In this document: one piece after another, positions 1-8,298 of the stretch
Layout of the letters: each line of letters opens with the position of its first letter
How positions within the stretch are numbered: the first letter of the stretch is position 1
Assembly (NCBI RefSeq): GCF_900110065.1
Contig: NZ_FOCI01000005.1
Coordinates: 118,998 to 182,997 of the forward strand
Length of the DNA stretch: 64,000 nt
Source: Loktanella fryxellensis
GTDB taxonomy: Bacteria; Pseudomonadota; Alphaproteobacteria; Rhodobacterales; Rhodobacteraceae
Direction: 5' to 3'
Position numbers and translations under genes: made by a program
The notes under the pieces: generated by a model
Told to the model about the DNA's origin: nothing
Seen by the model: only the letters and a program-made list of their open reading frames with translations
The model's database searches: none

Positions 1-353
1 GGCGACCATTTGCCGAAGCTGTCGCTGTTGACGTATTGCGCCAGCATCAGGTTGCCGTCGCCGGCGCTGAGCTTGACTTCCGCCAGCTGACCGCCGGAGG
101 ACAGGAACAACTGGTTCTGCGCTACGCCCTCGGGGCTGAAGAACCCCTCGATGGTGACGGTGCTGCCGTCGACAAGCATGACCCGCAGGGCCTGACCCTG
201 ACGGGCATAGGACAGGATCATGTTCCGCTCGAGGTTCAGCGAGACGTCCTGACCCTGACCGAGGACGATGTTCGCCGCCGATCCCGATCCCAGAACTTCA
301 CCACGCTGCAGTCCGCCCGCATCATTGCGGACGACGAATTGAATCGCCGACAT
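1..353 (-). CDS. N-terminal part of a Bap/BapA-type biofilm surface protein (partial)
   Basis: The gene starts with ATG at 353 on the minus strand and runs off the left edge; 117 codons are visible. The readable part (beginning MSAIQFVVRNDAGGLQRGEV, then SGSAANIVLGQGQDVSLNLE and VDGSTVTIEGFFSPEGVAQN) resembles the BapA prefix-like domain found at the extreme N-terminus of very large repeat-containing adhesins. Those proteins are exported by type I secretion and act in biofilm formation. There is no classical signal peptide, which fits a C-terminal secretion signal. The body of the protein lies outside the window, so the repeats and any secretion signal cannot be checked. The family call rests on the pattern of the prefix domain alone. 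Confidence 0.65.
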   Translation of the reverse strand, partial: MSAIQFVVRNDAGGLQRGEVLGSGSAANIVLGQGQDVSLNLERNMILSYARQGQALRVMLVDGSTVTIEGFFSPEGVAQNQLFLSSGGQLAEVKLSAGDGNLMLAQYVNSDSFGKWS

Positions 354-509
354 AACACTACTCCGCCTCATTCCGCGTGCCCATCAAGGGACACGTCCAT
401 TTTGATTGCGGTCAGGATAGCGTGGCGTCCGGCGTTGCGCCAGACCATTTAGGGCGCGACCGGTCAGATCCGCGACGTAATGGTGACACATTTGCCTCAT
501 CAGGCAGGG

Positions 510-1430
510 TCAGTGTTGACCGTCGATATTGCCGTGCACCAGCAGGTTCAGCGCAGCGCCCAGCAGAACAAGATAAGCCGTCAGATACAGCCACAGCAAC
601 ATGCCGATCACCGCACCGATGGATCCGTAGACCTCGTTGTAGTTCCCGAAATTGCCCAGATAAAATGACAGTGTGGCCGATGCGACAATCCACAGGACCA
701 CAGCGGTGGCGGCCCCCACGGTGATCCATTGCAGGCGCGCGTCCTTCTGATTGGGACCGAAGCGGTACAGCAGCGACAGCGCCGCATAAAGGACGAACAG
801 CGCGACCAGCCAGCGGATCACCTCGAGCAGCCACGCGGTATCGGGGCTGATGTGGGCAAAGCGCATGACGATCGGCGCGATCACGACCGCCGCCATGGCC
901 ATGATCGCAAGACCGACCAGCGTCAGCGTCAGCACGAAGGCCACGAGGATGTCCTTGAACCCGTTGCGCGCGGGGCGGTTCGCGATGGCGTTCAACCCCT
1001 CCATCAGGCCCGCCACACCGGCCCGCGCCGCCCACAGCGCCAGGATCAGCGACACGCCGGATGCGAATCCCAGCGTGCCGGTCTGCGCGGCCAGCAGGCG
1101 GCCCGTCTGCTCGACGATCAGCAGATAGGTCTCGGTCGGGATGATCTCCTCCATCAGCTCCAGCTGCTGGACGACCACCACGGGATCAGCCAGCAGGCCG
1201 AAGACGGCGATGATCGCGGCCATGGCCGGAAACAGCGCGAACATGCCAAAGAAGGCCACGCCTGCGGCGATCAGGCTGACGTGCCGTTCCATCGCGATGG
1301 TCCAGACGGCCATCAGCAGCGCACCGAACCGGCGCAGAGGGCTGGCCTGCGGCGCGGCCTGAAGGTCGTCGCCGGTTGAAGGCGGTGCGGCTGGCGGGCT
1401 GCCCACGCCGGGCTGGATGCTGTCGGTCAT
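510..1430 (-). CDS. YihY/BrkB (UPF0761) family inner-membrane protein
   Basis: 306 aa. Six hydrophobic segments are visible, from about residue 42 (SLIAAGVAFFGMFALFPAMA) to the C-terminal GAVIGMLLWLYLTAYLVLLG. The ALFP motif after the first segment and the GAVIGMLLWLY motif in the last are typical of the YihY/BrkB family. These are polytopic inner-membrane proteins of uncertain biochemical role; old annotations as ribonuclease BN are wrong. The ATG at 1430 gives the normal family length, whereas upstream in-frame extensions add an unlikely Cys/Arg-rich tail. It is divergent from the kinase at 1604 and convergent with nothing; the adhesin gene upstream of its 3' end lies on the same strand 156 bp away. 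Confidence 0.85.
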   Translation of the reverse strand: MTDSIQPGVGSPPAAPPSTGDDLQAAPQASPLRRFGALLMAVWTIAMERHVSLIAAGVAFFGMFALFPAMAAIIAVFGLLADPVVVVQQLELMEEIIPTETYLLIVEQTGRLLAAQTGTLGFASGVSLILALWAARAGVAGLMEGLNAIANRPARNGFKDILVAFVLTLTLVGLAIMAMAAVVIAPIVMRFAHISPDTAWLLEVIRWLVALFVLYAALSLLYRFGPNQKDARLQWITVGAATAVVLWIVASATLSFYLGNFGNYNEVYGSIGAVIGMLLWLYLTAYLVLLGAALNLLVHGNIDGQH

Positions 1431-1603
1431 TGGTCCGTAGTATGGCACCAGACCCCCGCTGCCCAGCGGGTGTGTCATCGCAGCCCGATGTGTCGCGTAA
1501 ATGGCGCAGGTGCGGACGCACCCCTCGTCACGCGACCGGCCTGCCGATAGTCTGGCAACCAACCGCGGGCAACGCGGACAGGCAACCACAGGACGACACC
1601 GCG

Positions 1604-2230
1604 ATGCAGAACATCACCGCACAGGTCAATCTGGTCGCCGACCGCATCCACACCCTGTGCGAGACGCGGGACCGCGTCATCGTGGGGATCGCGGGGGCAC
1701 CCGCGAGCGGCAAGTCGACGTTGGCCGCCGAGGTCGCCCGCCGCCTGACCGGTCAGCGGGTGCCGGCCATGATCGTGCCGATGGACGGTTTCCATCTGGA
1801 CAACGCCGTGCTGGACGCCCGCGGTCTGCGCCCGCGCAAGGGTGCGCCAGAGACGTTCGACGCCTGCGGTTTCGTGCATCTGATCCGGCGCCTGACCGAA
1901 CCTGCCGAGGTGATCGCTCCCACGTTCGACCGGACCCGCGACATGTCCGTGGCGGGCGCCATCGTCGTGCCAGCCACCTGCCCCGTCGTGATCGTCGAAG
2001 GCAACTACCTGATGTTCGACGAATCGCCGTGGCGCGATCTGGCAAGCCTCTGGCACCTGTCGGTCCGGGTCGAGGTCGGCCTGCCGGAACTGCGCGCGCG
2101 GCTGATCCAGCGCTGGCTGACGCTGAACCATTCGCGCACCGCCGCCACCCGCAGGGCCGAAGGCAACGACATTCCCAATGCGGAACGCGTGATCGCACGG
2201 GCGCTGCCCTGCGACATCACGCTGCCATGA
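1604..2230 (+). CDS. P-loop nucleoside/sugar kinase, uridine-kinase/YggC-like
   Basis: 208 aa. A Walker A motif GAPASGKST sits near residue 30, followed by the conserved MDGFHLDN and LRPRKGAPETFD segments and by VVIVEGNYLMFDE. This is the pattern of the phosphoribulokinase/uridine kinase superfamily, subgroup YggC/FrcK, which is annotated as a nucleoside/nucleotide or fructose-associated kinase. The substrate cannot be told from sequence. ATG 1604 is chosen because the family begins about 25 residues before the P-loop. The gene stands alone, with a small hairpin just after the stop (2234-2249). It is probably a soluble cytoplasmic enzyme. Confidence 0.8.
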   Translation: MQNITAQVNLVADRIHTLCETRDRVIVGIAGAPASGKSTLAAEVARRLTGQRVPAMIVPMDGFHLDNAVLDARGLRPRKGAPETFDACGFVHLIRRLTEPAEVIAPTFDRTRDMSVAGAIVVPATCPVVIVEGNYLMFDESPWRDLASLWHLSVRVEVGLPELRARLIQRWLTLNHSRTAATRRAEGNDIPNAERVIARALPCDITLP

Positions 2231-2233
2231 ACG

Positions 2234-2249
2234 CCGCCCGGACGGGCGG
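2234..2249 (+). terminator. Short hairpin after the kinase gene
   Basis: CCGCCC (2234-2239) pairs with GGGCGG (2244-2249) around a GGAC loop, starting three bases after the kinase stop codon. There is no T tract. It could be a weak terminator or a 3' end stabiliser. Confidence 0.4.
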
Positions 2250-2412
2250 TCCGAGGGACCGGATATCCGACGCCGCAGGCCGGATCGCAGGCCACGGGAA
2301 TTGCATGACAGACGCATGGCGGGCCTGTTAACGTCTGGCACACCATGTGACGGCAAAGGCCAGCAGCCGTGCCATGCGATTTTCAGCTTGCCAGCATTGA
2401 AGGGTTTTCGGA

Positions 2413-2738
2413 ATGAACCCGATGAAGATGTGCGAGGCGCTCTGCGCCGCGGGGCTTGGCACGACCGCCCTGCCCGCCGTTGCGGCAGGATCGCAGCCAG
2501 ACACCCGCGTCATCGCACGCACGATCCGGGTCAGCTGCTAGCATGCCCGACGCAAGCGACGATCTGGGACCATCCGGCCGGCACCTTCGTGCCGGATCTC
2601 GTGGATTACAGCTACGACTTTGCCGACGCCAGTGCGATCGCCACCACGACCTGCAAGGACGTGCCGCTGGTCAACCACCCCGTGCGCTTGAAGGCGCATG
2701 TCGCAGACCTGATCGCGCGCCAGATGCCTGACCGCTGA
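2413..2738 (+). pseudogene. Small exported protein of unknown function, apparently frameshifted
   Basis: ATG 2413 opens 42 codons with an export-signal-like start (MNPMKMCEALCAAGLGTTAL then PAVAAG) ending at TAG 2539-2541. A second frame reads on from about 2520 to TGA 2738 (DHPAGTFVPDLVDYSYDFAD ... LIARQMPDR). It has strong GC3 bias and no plausible start of its own. One inserted base near 2525 would join the two into a periplasmic protein of about 108 aa. I recognise no family. Either the gene is decayed or the sequence has a one-base error. A long hairpin follows at 2751-2791. Confidence 0.45.
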
Positions 2739-2750
2739 CACGCCGCCTCA

Positions 2751-2791
2751 CCACACGACCGTGCCCGCGCTCTGCGGGCACGGTCGTGTGG
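2751..2791. terminator. Strong bidirectional hairpin
   Basis: A perfect 18-bp stem (2751-2768 with 2774-2791) closes a 5-nt loop, GCTCT. It lies between the small exported gene (plus) and the end of the FAH-family gene (minus), so it can serve both converging transcripts. No clear U tract is present on either side. Confidence 0.75.
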
Positions 2792-2806
2792 CGCTGACAC
2801 GGCAGC

Positions 2807-3493
2807 TCAACCGATTGTCGTCGTCACCGTCTCCAGCCCGTCGATGCTGCCCGTCAGCACGTCGCCGCGCACAACGGCAGCGACCCCGGCCGGAGTGCCG
2901 GTCATGATCAGGTCACCGGCGCGCAGGTGATACAATCCCGACAGATGCGCCACGATGCGGGTCACGTCGTGGATCATGTCGGCCAGCGGCGCGTCCTGCC
3001 GCACAGCGCCATTCACGTCCAGCCGGATGCGTGCCGCGTCCAGCAGACAGTCGATGGCGGGCGTGATCGGGCCGATGATCGCCGACTGCTCGAAATCCTT
3101 GGCCGCATCCCACGGTTTGCGCCCGTCCTTGGCCGCGGCCTGCAGATCGCGCCGCGTCATGTCGAGGCCGACCGCATAGCCAAAGATCTCGACCTCGTCC
3201 GCGGGCGGGTTTTCCAGCCCGACCGATGCGCCGATCGCCACGACCAGTTCGATTTCGTGATGCAGGTCCTGCGTGCCCTGCGGATAGGCCATGACATCGC
3301 CCGACTGCAGCAGGGCATGCGCGGATTTGGTAAAGAAGAACGGCGCGACCGTGTCGACGGCGTTGCCCATCTCGGCGGCATGCGCGGCATAGTTGCGCCC
3401 GATGCAGAAGATCCGCAGCACCGGGTAACGGTGTTGCGATCCGGCAATGGGCAGATCGGGTTGATCGGGCGCGTCGAAGGGATATGTCGTCAT
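2807..3493 (-). CDS. Fumarylacetoacetate hydrolase (FAH) family protein
   Basis: 228 aa, the usual length of single-domain FAH proteins (acylpyruvase, 5-carboxymethyl-2-oxo-hex-3-ene-1,7-dioate decarboxylase type). Visible motifs are IGRNYAAHAAEMG near residue 32, the metal-ligand region HHEIELVVAIG, AVGLDMTRRDLQ, KPWDAAKDFEQSAIIGP and the C-terminal GDLIMTGTPAGV. Members hydrolyse or decarboxylate 2,4-diketo acids using a divalent metal held by Glu/Asp residues. ATG 3493 removes an unlikely Cys/His-rich extension. It is monocistronic and divergent from pqiA. The exact substrate is not predictable from context. Confidence 0.9.
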   Translation of the reverse strand: MTTYPFDAPDQPDLPIAGSQHRYPVLRIFCIGRNYAAHAAEMGNAVDTVAPFFFTKSAHALLQSGDVMAYPQGTQDLHHEIELVVAIGASVGLENPPADEVEIFGYAVGLDMTRRDLQAAAKDGRKPWDAAKDFEQSAIIGPITPAIDCLLDAARIRLDVNGAVRQDAPLADMIHDVTRIVAHLSGLYHLRAGDLIMTGTPAGVAAVVRGDVLTGSIDGLETVTTTIG

Positions 3494-3604
3494 CGGATCC
3501 TCTGAAAGCGGGCGTGGCCATCGGTGCGTGTTGCGTCTAGGATGCCAGAACCCGATACCGCAGCACGTATGCTGCCCCACGCAAAGTCAAGACCGGTCCA
3601 TCCC

Positions 3605-4246
3605 ATGCACATCGACCCGGCGACCCTGCCCCCTCTCGACGACATGATCGCCTGCCCCCATTGCGACACCCTGCACATGGAAGACGATCTGCCGGACGGG
3701 GCGCGGGCCTACTGCCGCAGGTGCGGCGCGTTGCTGTTGACGGCAGAGTCGCGCGCCGTGGTCTGGCTGGTCAGCCTTGCCAGTGCGGCGGTCGTGCTGA
3801 TGGTGGCTGCGGTCAGCTTTCCGTTCCTCGACCTCAGCCTGCAGGGTCAGCACAACGGCACATCCGTGATCCACGCGATCCTGGTGTTCGGTTCCGGCAA
3901 GGCGATCCCGCTGGCCATCGCGGTGGCACTGTTCATCGTAGTGCTGCCCCTCGTGCGCCTGCTGGCGCTGCTGCATGCGCTGGCACCCCTGGTGCGCGGC
4001 GTCCCGCCGACACCCTCTGCCCGCGTGGCCTTTGCCCTGACGGACCAGTTGCGTCCCTGGGCCATGGCCGAGATCTTCATGGTCGGCGTCACTGTGGCGC
4101 TGGTCAAGGTCGCCGGGATGGCGGACGTCACCGTGGGCCCCGCCTTCTGGGCGTTCGTGGCCCTCGTCCTCATCACCATCTTTAACGATCAGATCATGAA
4201 CAGGTTTGCGATTTGGAAAGCACTGGACACGGGCACCACGGCCTGA
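3605..4246 (+). CDS. pqiA: PqiA-like inner-membrane protein, first copy
   Basis: 213 aa. The N-terminus carries two CxxC pairs (CPHC near residue 17 and CRRC near 40), a zinc-ribbon-like fold typical of paraquat-inducible protein A. Four hydrophobic segments follow. Escherichia coli PqiA contains two such modules in one chain; here each module is a separate gene. PqiA is the inner-membrane partner of the MCE protein PqiB in an envelope-spanning lipid transport system. The start ATG 3605 places the first CxxC at the usual distance. It overlaps the second copy by about 34 bp if that gene starts at TTG 4213. Confidence 0.88.
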   Translation: MHIDPATLPPLDDMIACPHCDTLHMEDDLPDGARAYCRRCGALLLTAESRAVVWLVSLASAAVVLMVAAVSFPFLDLSLQGQHNGTSVIHAILVFGSGKAIPLAIAVALFIVVLPLVRLLALLHALAPLVRGVPPTPSARVAFALTDQLRPWAMAEIFMVGVTVALVKVAGMADVTVGPAFWAFVALVLITIFNDQIMNRFAIWKALDTGTTA

Positions 4247-4857
4247 CGACCCTCACCACCGCCCGCGAAGCCGGTCTGATCGCCTGCACGCGCTGCGGAC
4301 AGGTGCATGCGGGCGACGCGGTGAAGTGCAAACGGTGCCACGGCCCGCTGCAAAGCCGCGACACCCGCAGCCTGCAAAAGGTGTGGGCCTGGCTGATCGC
4401 TGGCATGATCGCCTTCATTCCGGCCAACCTCTATCCCATGCTCCTCACCCGCACGCTGCTGGAGCGGTCGGAGAGCACGATCGTCGGTGGCGTGATCGAA
4501 CTTTTGCATTACGGAAACTACGGCATCGCCGCCATCGTGTTCGTCGCATCCGTCGTCATTCCCGTGGGCAAGTTCATCGCCATCGCCTATCTGGCGTGGG
4601 GTGTTCAGCGCGGTCACAGGCTGCGGCAGCACCAGCGGCACCGGCTTTATGATATAGTGGAATTCATCGGCCGGTGGTCGATGATCGACGTGTTCGTCGT
4701 TGCAATTCTGTCGGCGCTGGTTCAACTGAACGGGATTGCGGCGATCAATCCGGGTGTCGCCGCGCTGAGTTTCGCCCTGTCGGTCGTCTTCACGATGCTT
4801 TCGGCACTGGCGTTCGACCCCCGTTTGATCTGGGACGCTGACAGGACTGTTTCATGA
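4213..4857 (+). CDS. PqiA-like inner-membrane protein, second copy
   Basis: 214 aa from a TTG start. It contains CTRC and CKRC zinc-ribbon pairs (about residues 25-42), then hydrophobic segments and a motif IPVGKFIAIAYLAWG characteristic of the PqiA domain. No in-frame ATG or GTG precedes the first CxxC closely enough; AACAGG at 4198-4203 gives a fair ribosome site for TTG 4213, which lies inside the first pqiA gene. Its stop overlaps the pqiB start (ATGA at 4854-4857). Together the two genes rebuild the two-module PqiA of enterobacteria. Confidence 0.85.
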   Translation: MESTGHGHHGLTTLTTAREAGLIACTRCGQVHAGDAVKCKRCHGPLQSRDTRSLQKVWAWLIAGMIAFIPANLYPMLLTRTLLERSESTIVGGVIELLHYGNYGIAAIVFVASVVIPVGKFIAIAYLAWGVQRGHRLRQHQRHRLYDIVEFIGRWSMIDVFVVAILSALVQLNGIAAINPGVAALSFALSVVFTMLSALAFDPRLIWDADRTVS

Positions 4858-7313
4858 GTGACGATGTTACCCCGACCGACGATGCTCCCGGCGGTGTCTC
4901 GCGCCTCGACGTGCGGCAGTCCAAGCCCAGCATCTGGCGCCGCATCTCCTTTGTCTGGCTGGTGCCGATCCTGGCGTTGTTCGTGTCCGTGGGCGTCGCG
5001 TGGCAGTCGTTCTCGGACCGCGGGGTCGAGGTCGAGATCCGGTTCGAGAACGCCTCCGGCGTCACCGCAGGTCAGACCGAGATCCGCTACCGCGACGTGA
5101 CCATCGGCGCCGTGGAGCGGGTGGAGTTCGGACCGGACCTGCAGGAGGTGCTGGTCTATGCCCGCGTCGACCGCAACGTGGCCCCGTTCCTCGATCAGGA
5201 CGCGACCTTCTGGGTGGTGCGCCCGGAGGTCGGCCTGCGCGGCGTCAGCGGCCTCGATACGGTGCTGTCGGGCGTCTATATCGCCGGCGACTGGGACCGC
5301 GACGCGGGCGAGGCGCAGGTGCAGTTCACCGCCCGCACCACTGCGCCGCTCGCCTCGGCCGGGCAGACCGGCACCATGATCACGCTGCGCACCGATGACG
5401 GCAGCGCACTGTCGGCCGGTGCGCCGGTGCTGCATCAGGGGATCGAAGTCGGCACGCTGGGCGCGCCGGTGTTGCAGGACGACGGACTGACCGTGCTGGT
5501 CGATGCGTTCGTGGCAGCCCCCTATGACGCGATCATCACCTCCTCCACCCGGTTCTGGGATACCGCAGGCTTCAGCGTGTCGCTGGGGGCCGCTGGCGTG
5601 TCGCTGAACGTGGGCTCGCTGGCGTCCCTGCTGGAAGGCGGCATCGCCTTCGACACGGTGGTGTCGGGTGGCGATCCGATCACCAACGGTCAGGTGTTCG
5701 ACCTGTTCACCGACGAGGAATCCGCCCGCTCCAGCCTGTTCAACAATGCCGGACGGCCCAAACTGAACGTGGCCGTCCTGTTCGACGGGTCCATCACCGG
5801 CCTGTCGATCGGCGCCGAAGTCCGCTTTCAGGGCCTGCGCGTCGGTCAGGTCGCCGATCTGGGCGCCGTCGTCGTCGATGACCCGGAAGGGACGCGCGTC
5901 GAACTGCGCACCGTGCTCGCGATCGAGCCGGACCGTCTGGGCCTGGGGGCGGAGGCGACGCCGGACGAGGCGCTGGAGCTGCTGGCCGAGTTCGTGGGCC
6001 AGGGCCTGCGGGCGCGGTTGGTGTCGGGCAACATCCTGTCGGGCTCGCTCGTCGTCGAACTGGTCGAAGTCGCCGACGCGCCGGAAGCTGTGCTCGATCT
6101 GGCGGCACAGCCCTATCCGGTGATCCCGACCACGGTGTCCAACATCACCGACGTGGCCGATCAGGCGCAGGGCGTGATCAACCGCATCAACAACCTGCCC
6201 ATCGAAGAGATCATGACATCCGCCATCGACCTGATGGACAGCGCCAACGCGCTGGTCCGGTCCGACGGCGTGATGCAGACGCCGGAACAGGTCGCGGGCC
6301 TTCTGGCCGATGCGCGCGGCCTGATCGGGTCTGAAGGGATCCAGTCCGTCCCGGACGACATCGCCGCCGTCGTGGCGCAGGCCGCGACGATCCTCGGTCA
6401 GGTGAACGGCGTCATGGACCAGATCGGCAGTGCCGACGTGGTCGGCAGCGTTACCCGCACCGTTGCCAACGTAGAGGAGGGCACGCAGAACCTGTCCGAA
6501 ATCTCGGCCTCGGCACAGGAGCTGCTGAACAAGGTCAACGCCCTGCAACTGGACGCGCTGCTGACCGAGGCGACGGCCGCCCTCGACGCCATCGCGGCGG
6601 TCGCGGCCAATCCCGACATCGCCGAGGTGCCGGTGTTCTTGAACCAGCTGCTGGACGAAGCGCGCGGTCTGATCGCCAGCGGCGACGTGCAGGCCCTGCC
6701 CGGCGAATTGCGCAACGTGGCCAACAGCGCCAACACGATCCTGTCGGATCTGACCTCGCAGGGTGTCAGCGAACAGCTGACGCAGGCGATCACCGCAGCA
6801 GCCAACGCCGCGCGCACCATCGACGAGGCGTCCCAACAGCTGCCCGCCATCACCGCGCAGCTCGACACCCTGTCGGCCAATGCGGCGGGCATGGATCTGC
6901 AGGGGCTGTCGGCGGCGGCGGAAACCACGCTCGGCAACATCGACGCGCTGATCGGCACGCCCAGCGCGCAGGCCCTGCCCGCGTCGCTGTCGTCCGCCCT
7001 GGACGAGGTGCAGTTGTTCCTGAACGAAATCCGCGAAGGTGGCGCCGTGAACAACGTGAATGCGGCCCTGCAATCCGCCAATACCGCCGCCCAGGCGATC
7101 GAGGAGGCAGCCCGTACCCTGCCCGCCCTGTCGGCGCAGACCGGCGCATTGGTGGCCTCGACGGGCACCGTGCTGGAAAGCTATGGCGAACGCTCGCGCT
7201 TCAATTCCGAAACCCTCTCGACCCTGCGCGACATCCAGGCGGCGGCCGATGCGGTCAGCAATCTGGCGCAGGCGATCCAGCGCAATCCCAACTCTCTGAT
7301 CACGGGACGTTAA
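4854..7313 (+). CDS. pqiB: PqiB-like MCE-domain intermembrane lipid transport protein
   Basis: 819 aa. One N-terminal membrane anchor (about residues 25-46) precedes three MCE domains (roughly 50-130, 165-240 and 290-380; e.g. FENASGVTAGQTEIRYRDVT and VRFQGLRVGQVADLGAVVVD). A long C-terminal part rich in Ala, Leu, Gln and Asn with helical periodicity follows; in PqiB this forms a needle that spans the periplasm. It is longer than E. coli PqiB (about 550 aa) because of the C-terminal extension. The gene starts in a 4-bp ATGA overlap with the second pqiA gene and is followed 4 bp later by the lipoprotein gene, so the four genes form one operon. Confidence 0.9.
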   Translation: MSDDVTPTDDAPGGVSRLDVRQSKPSIWRRISFVWLVPILALFVSVGVAWQSFSDRGVEVEIRFENASGVTAGQTEIRYRDVTIGAVERVEFGPDLQEVLVYARVDRNVAPFLDQDATFWVVRPEVGLRGVSGLDTVLSGVYIAGDWDRDAGEAQVQFTARTTAPLASAGQTGTMITLRTDDGSALSAGAPVLHQGIEVGTLGAPVLQDDGLTVLVDAFVAAPYDAIITSSTRFWDTAGFSVSLGAAGVSLNVGSLASLLEGGIAFDTVVSGGDPITNGQVFDLFTDEESARSSLFNNAGRPKLNVAVLFDGSITGLSIGAEVRFQGLRVGQVADLGAVVVDDPEGTRVELRTVLAIEPDRLGLGAEATPDEALELLAEFVGQGLRARLVSGNILSGSLVVELVEVADAPEAVLDLAAQPYPVIPTTVSNITDVADQAQGVINRINNLPIEEIMTSAIDLMDSANALVRSDGVMQTPEQVAGLLADARGLIGSEGIQSVPDDIAAVVAQAATILGQVNGVMDQIGSADVVGSVTRTVANVEEGTQNLSEISASAQELLNKVNALQLDALLTEATAALDAIAAVAANPDIAEVPVFLNQLLDEARGLIASGDVQALPGELRNVANSANTILSDLTSQGVSEQLTQAITAAANAARTIDEASQQLPAITAQLDTLSANAAGMDLQGLSAAAETTLGNIDALIGTPSAQALPASLSSALDEVQLFLNEIREGGAVNNVNAALQSANTAAQAIEEAARTLPALSAQTGALVASTGTVLESYGERSRFNSETLSTLRDIQAAADAVSNLAQAIQRNPNSLITGR

Positions 7314-7317
7314 TCAG

Positions 7318-7881
7318 ATGCTGAAACCCACCCTCGCCCTCGCCGCACTGGCCATTGCCGCCGCCTGCGGCAACACGCTGACGCGGCTCGACGTGCCGGT
7401 CGTCGCCTCGACGCTGCAGGTGAACGCGTCCGTCAGTTCGGTCATGGTGCGCAGCGTGTCGCTGCCGACCTACGCCTCGGCCGAGGAGATCGCGCTGGAG
7501 ACCGAACCCGGCGTCATCACGTCGGACGGCAAGCTACTCTCAGCCGACGATCCCAGCCGCGCCGTGACCCTGTCGCTGACGCAATCGCTGGACGGCATCC
7601 TCGACGCGACCGTGGGACCGGACCCATGGCCCTTTGCGGGCATCCCGGACGTGTCCGTCGACGTGCGCGTGTCAGAGATGCTGGGCAGTGCCGTGACCGG
7701 CACCTTCCGTCTGGCGGGACAATACTACATCGGCGGCGACGGCATCGACTTCGCCGACCGCTCGCGGACCTTCGCCTACACGATCCCGATGCCCACCGCC
7801 GACGTGCCCGGTGCCGTCGCGGCGCAAGGCACCGCCGTCGTGCAACTGGCGGAAGAGATCGCCCGCCAACTCTCGCGCTGA
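7318..7881 (+). CDS. pqiC: PqiC-like ABC-type transport auxiliary lipoprotein
   Basis: 187 aa. A short signal peptide ends in a lipobox (AIAAAC, Cys near residue 17), so the mature protein is a lipoprotein. The body matches the PqiC/YmbA (DUF330/ABC-type transport auxiliary lipoprotein) family, with the N-terminal TRLDVPVV strand and the YASAEEIALE segment after LPTY. In E. coli PqiC is the outer-membrane partner of PqiB. Spacing of 4 bp to pqiB supports co-transcription. A hairpin at 7889-7920 ends the operon. Confidence 0.85.
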   Translation: MLKPTLALAALAIAAACGNTLTRLDVPVVASTLQVNASVSSVMVRSVSLPTYASAEEIALETEPGVITSDGKLLSADDPSRAVTLSLTQSLDGILDATVGPDPWPFAGIPDVSVDVRVSEMLGSAVTGTFRLAGQYYIGGDGIDFADRSRTFAYTIPMPTADVPGAVAAQGTAVVQLAEEIARQLSR

Positions 7882-7888
7882 ACCAGAC

Positions 7889-7920
7889 GACGGCAGCCCC
7901 CTGGTCAGGGGCCTGCCGTC
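7889..7920 (+). terminator. Hairpin terminator of the pqi operon
   Basis: GACGGCAG (7889-7896) pairs with CTGCCGTC (7913-7920), continued inward by CCCC/GGGG with one bulged C. It begins 7 nt after the lipoprotein stop codon. The rest of the 417-bp gap up to 8298 holds no convincing gene, only the intergenic repeat at 8171-8218. Confidence 0.65.
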
Positions 7921-8170
7921 CGTCATTGCACGTCCGCAGGGCCGTTGCCCTGCATGCCCAGCGTACACGTGTCATCTGTCCCGCACGCCGATGCGCCAGC
8001 CCCATCCGCACCGCGCGGACCCCGTCCCAGCCGCAATGCCCGAACCGATCCTCTGCCGTCACCGCCGCACCGCCTACCTTTCCACAGCGTTCCCCAAGAC
8101 ATTGCACCCTGACGGCGCCACGGGCCTGCCTCAACCGGTCCAGACGCAACCTGTCCCACCACGCCCCTCC

Positions 8171-8218
8171 TTCTTCTGGTCGAAAATATCCCGGGGGGCA
8201 CGGGGGGCTGGCCCCCCG
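8171..8218 (+). repeat. Intergenic repeat, copy 1 (TTCTTCTGGTC...AAATATCCC family)
   Basis: The core TTCTTCTGGTC-GA-AAATATCCCGGGG is followed by a hairpin CGGGGGGC/GCCCCCCG (8201-8218). The same arrangement recurs at 12100, 18833, 28278 (inverted) and 28476, with a worn copy at 18680. It lies between the pqi operon and hyuA. Confidence 0.85.
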
Positions 8219-8298
8219 TTCTCACGCCACCCCACAATCGAGGTTCACCTTCCTCCCCCGCCTTGCTAGCGTCCCGCCAACCTTCAAGGGGACACCGC

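Noticed and set aside
4722..7073. Very long minus-strand open frame opposite pqiB
   Set aside because: The product is His/Gln/Arg/Asp-rich shadow sequence caused by high GC3 bias; pqiB on the plus strand has clear MCE domains and coupled neighbours.
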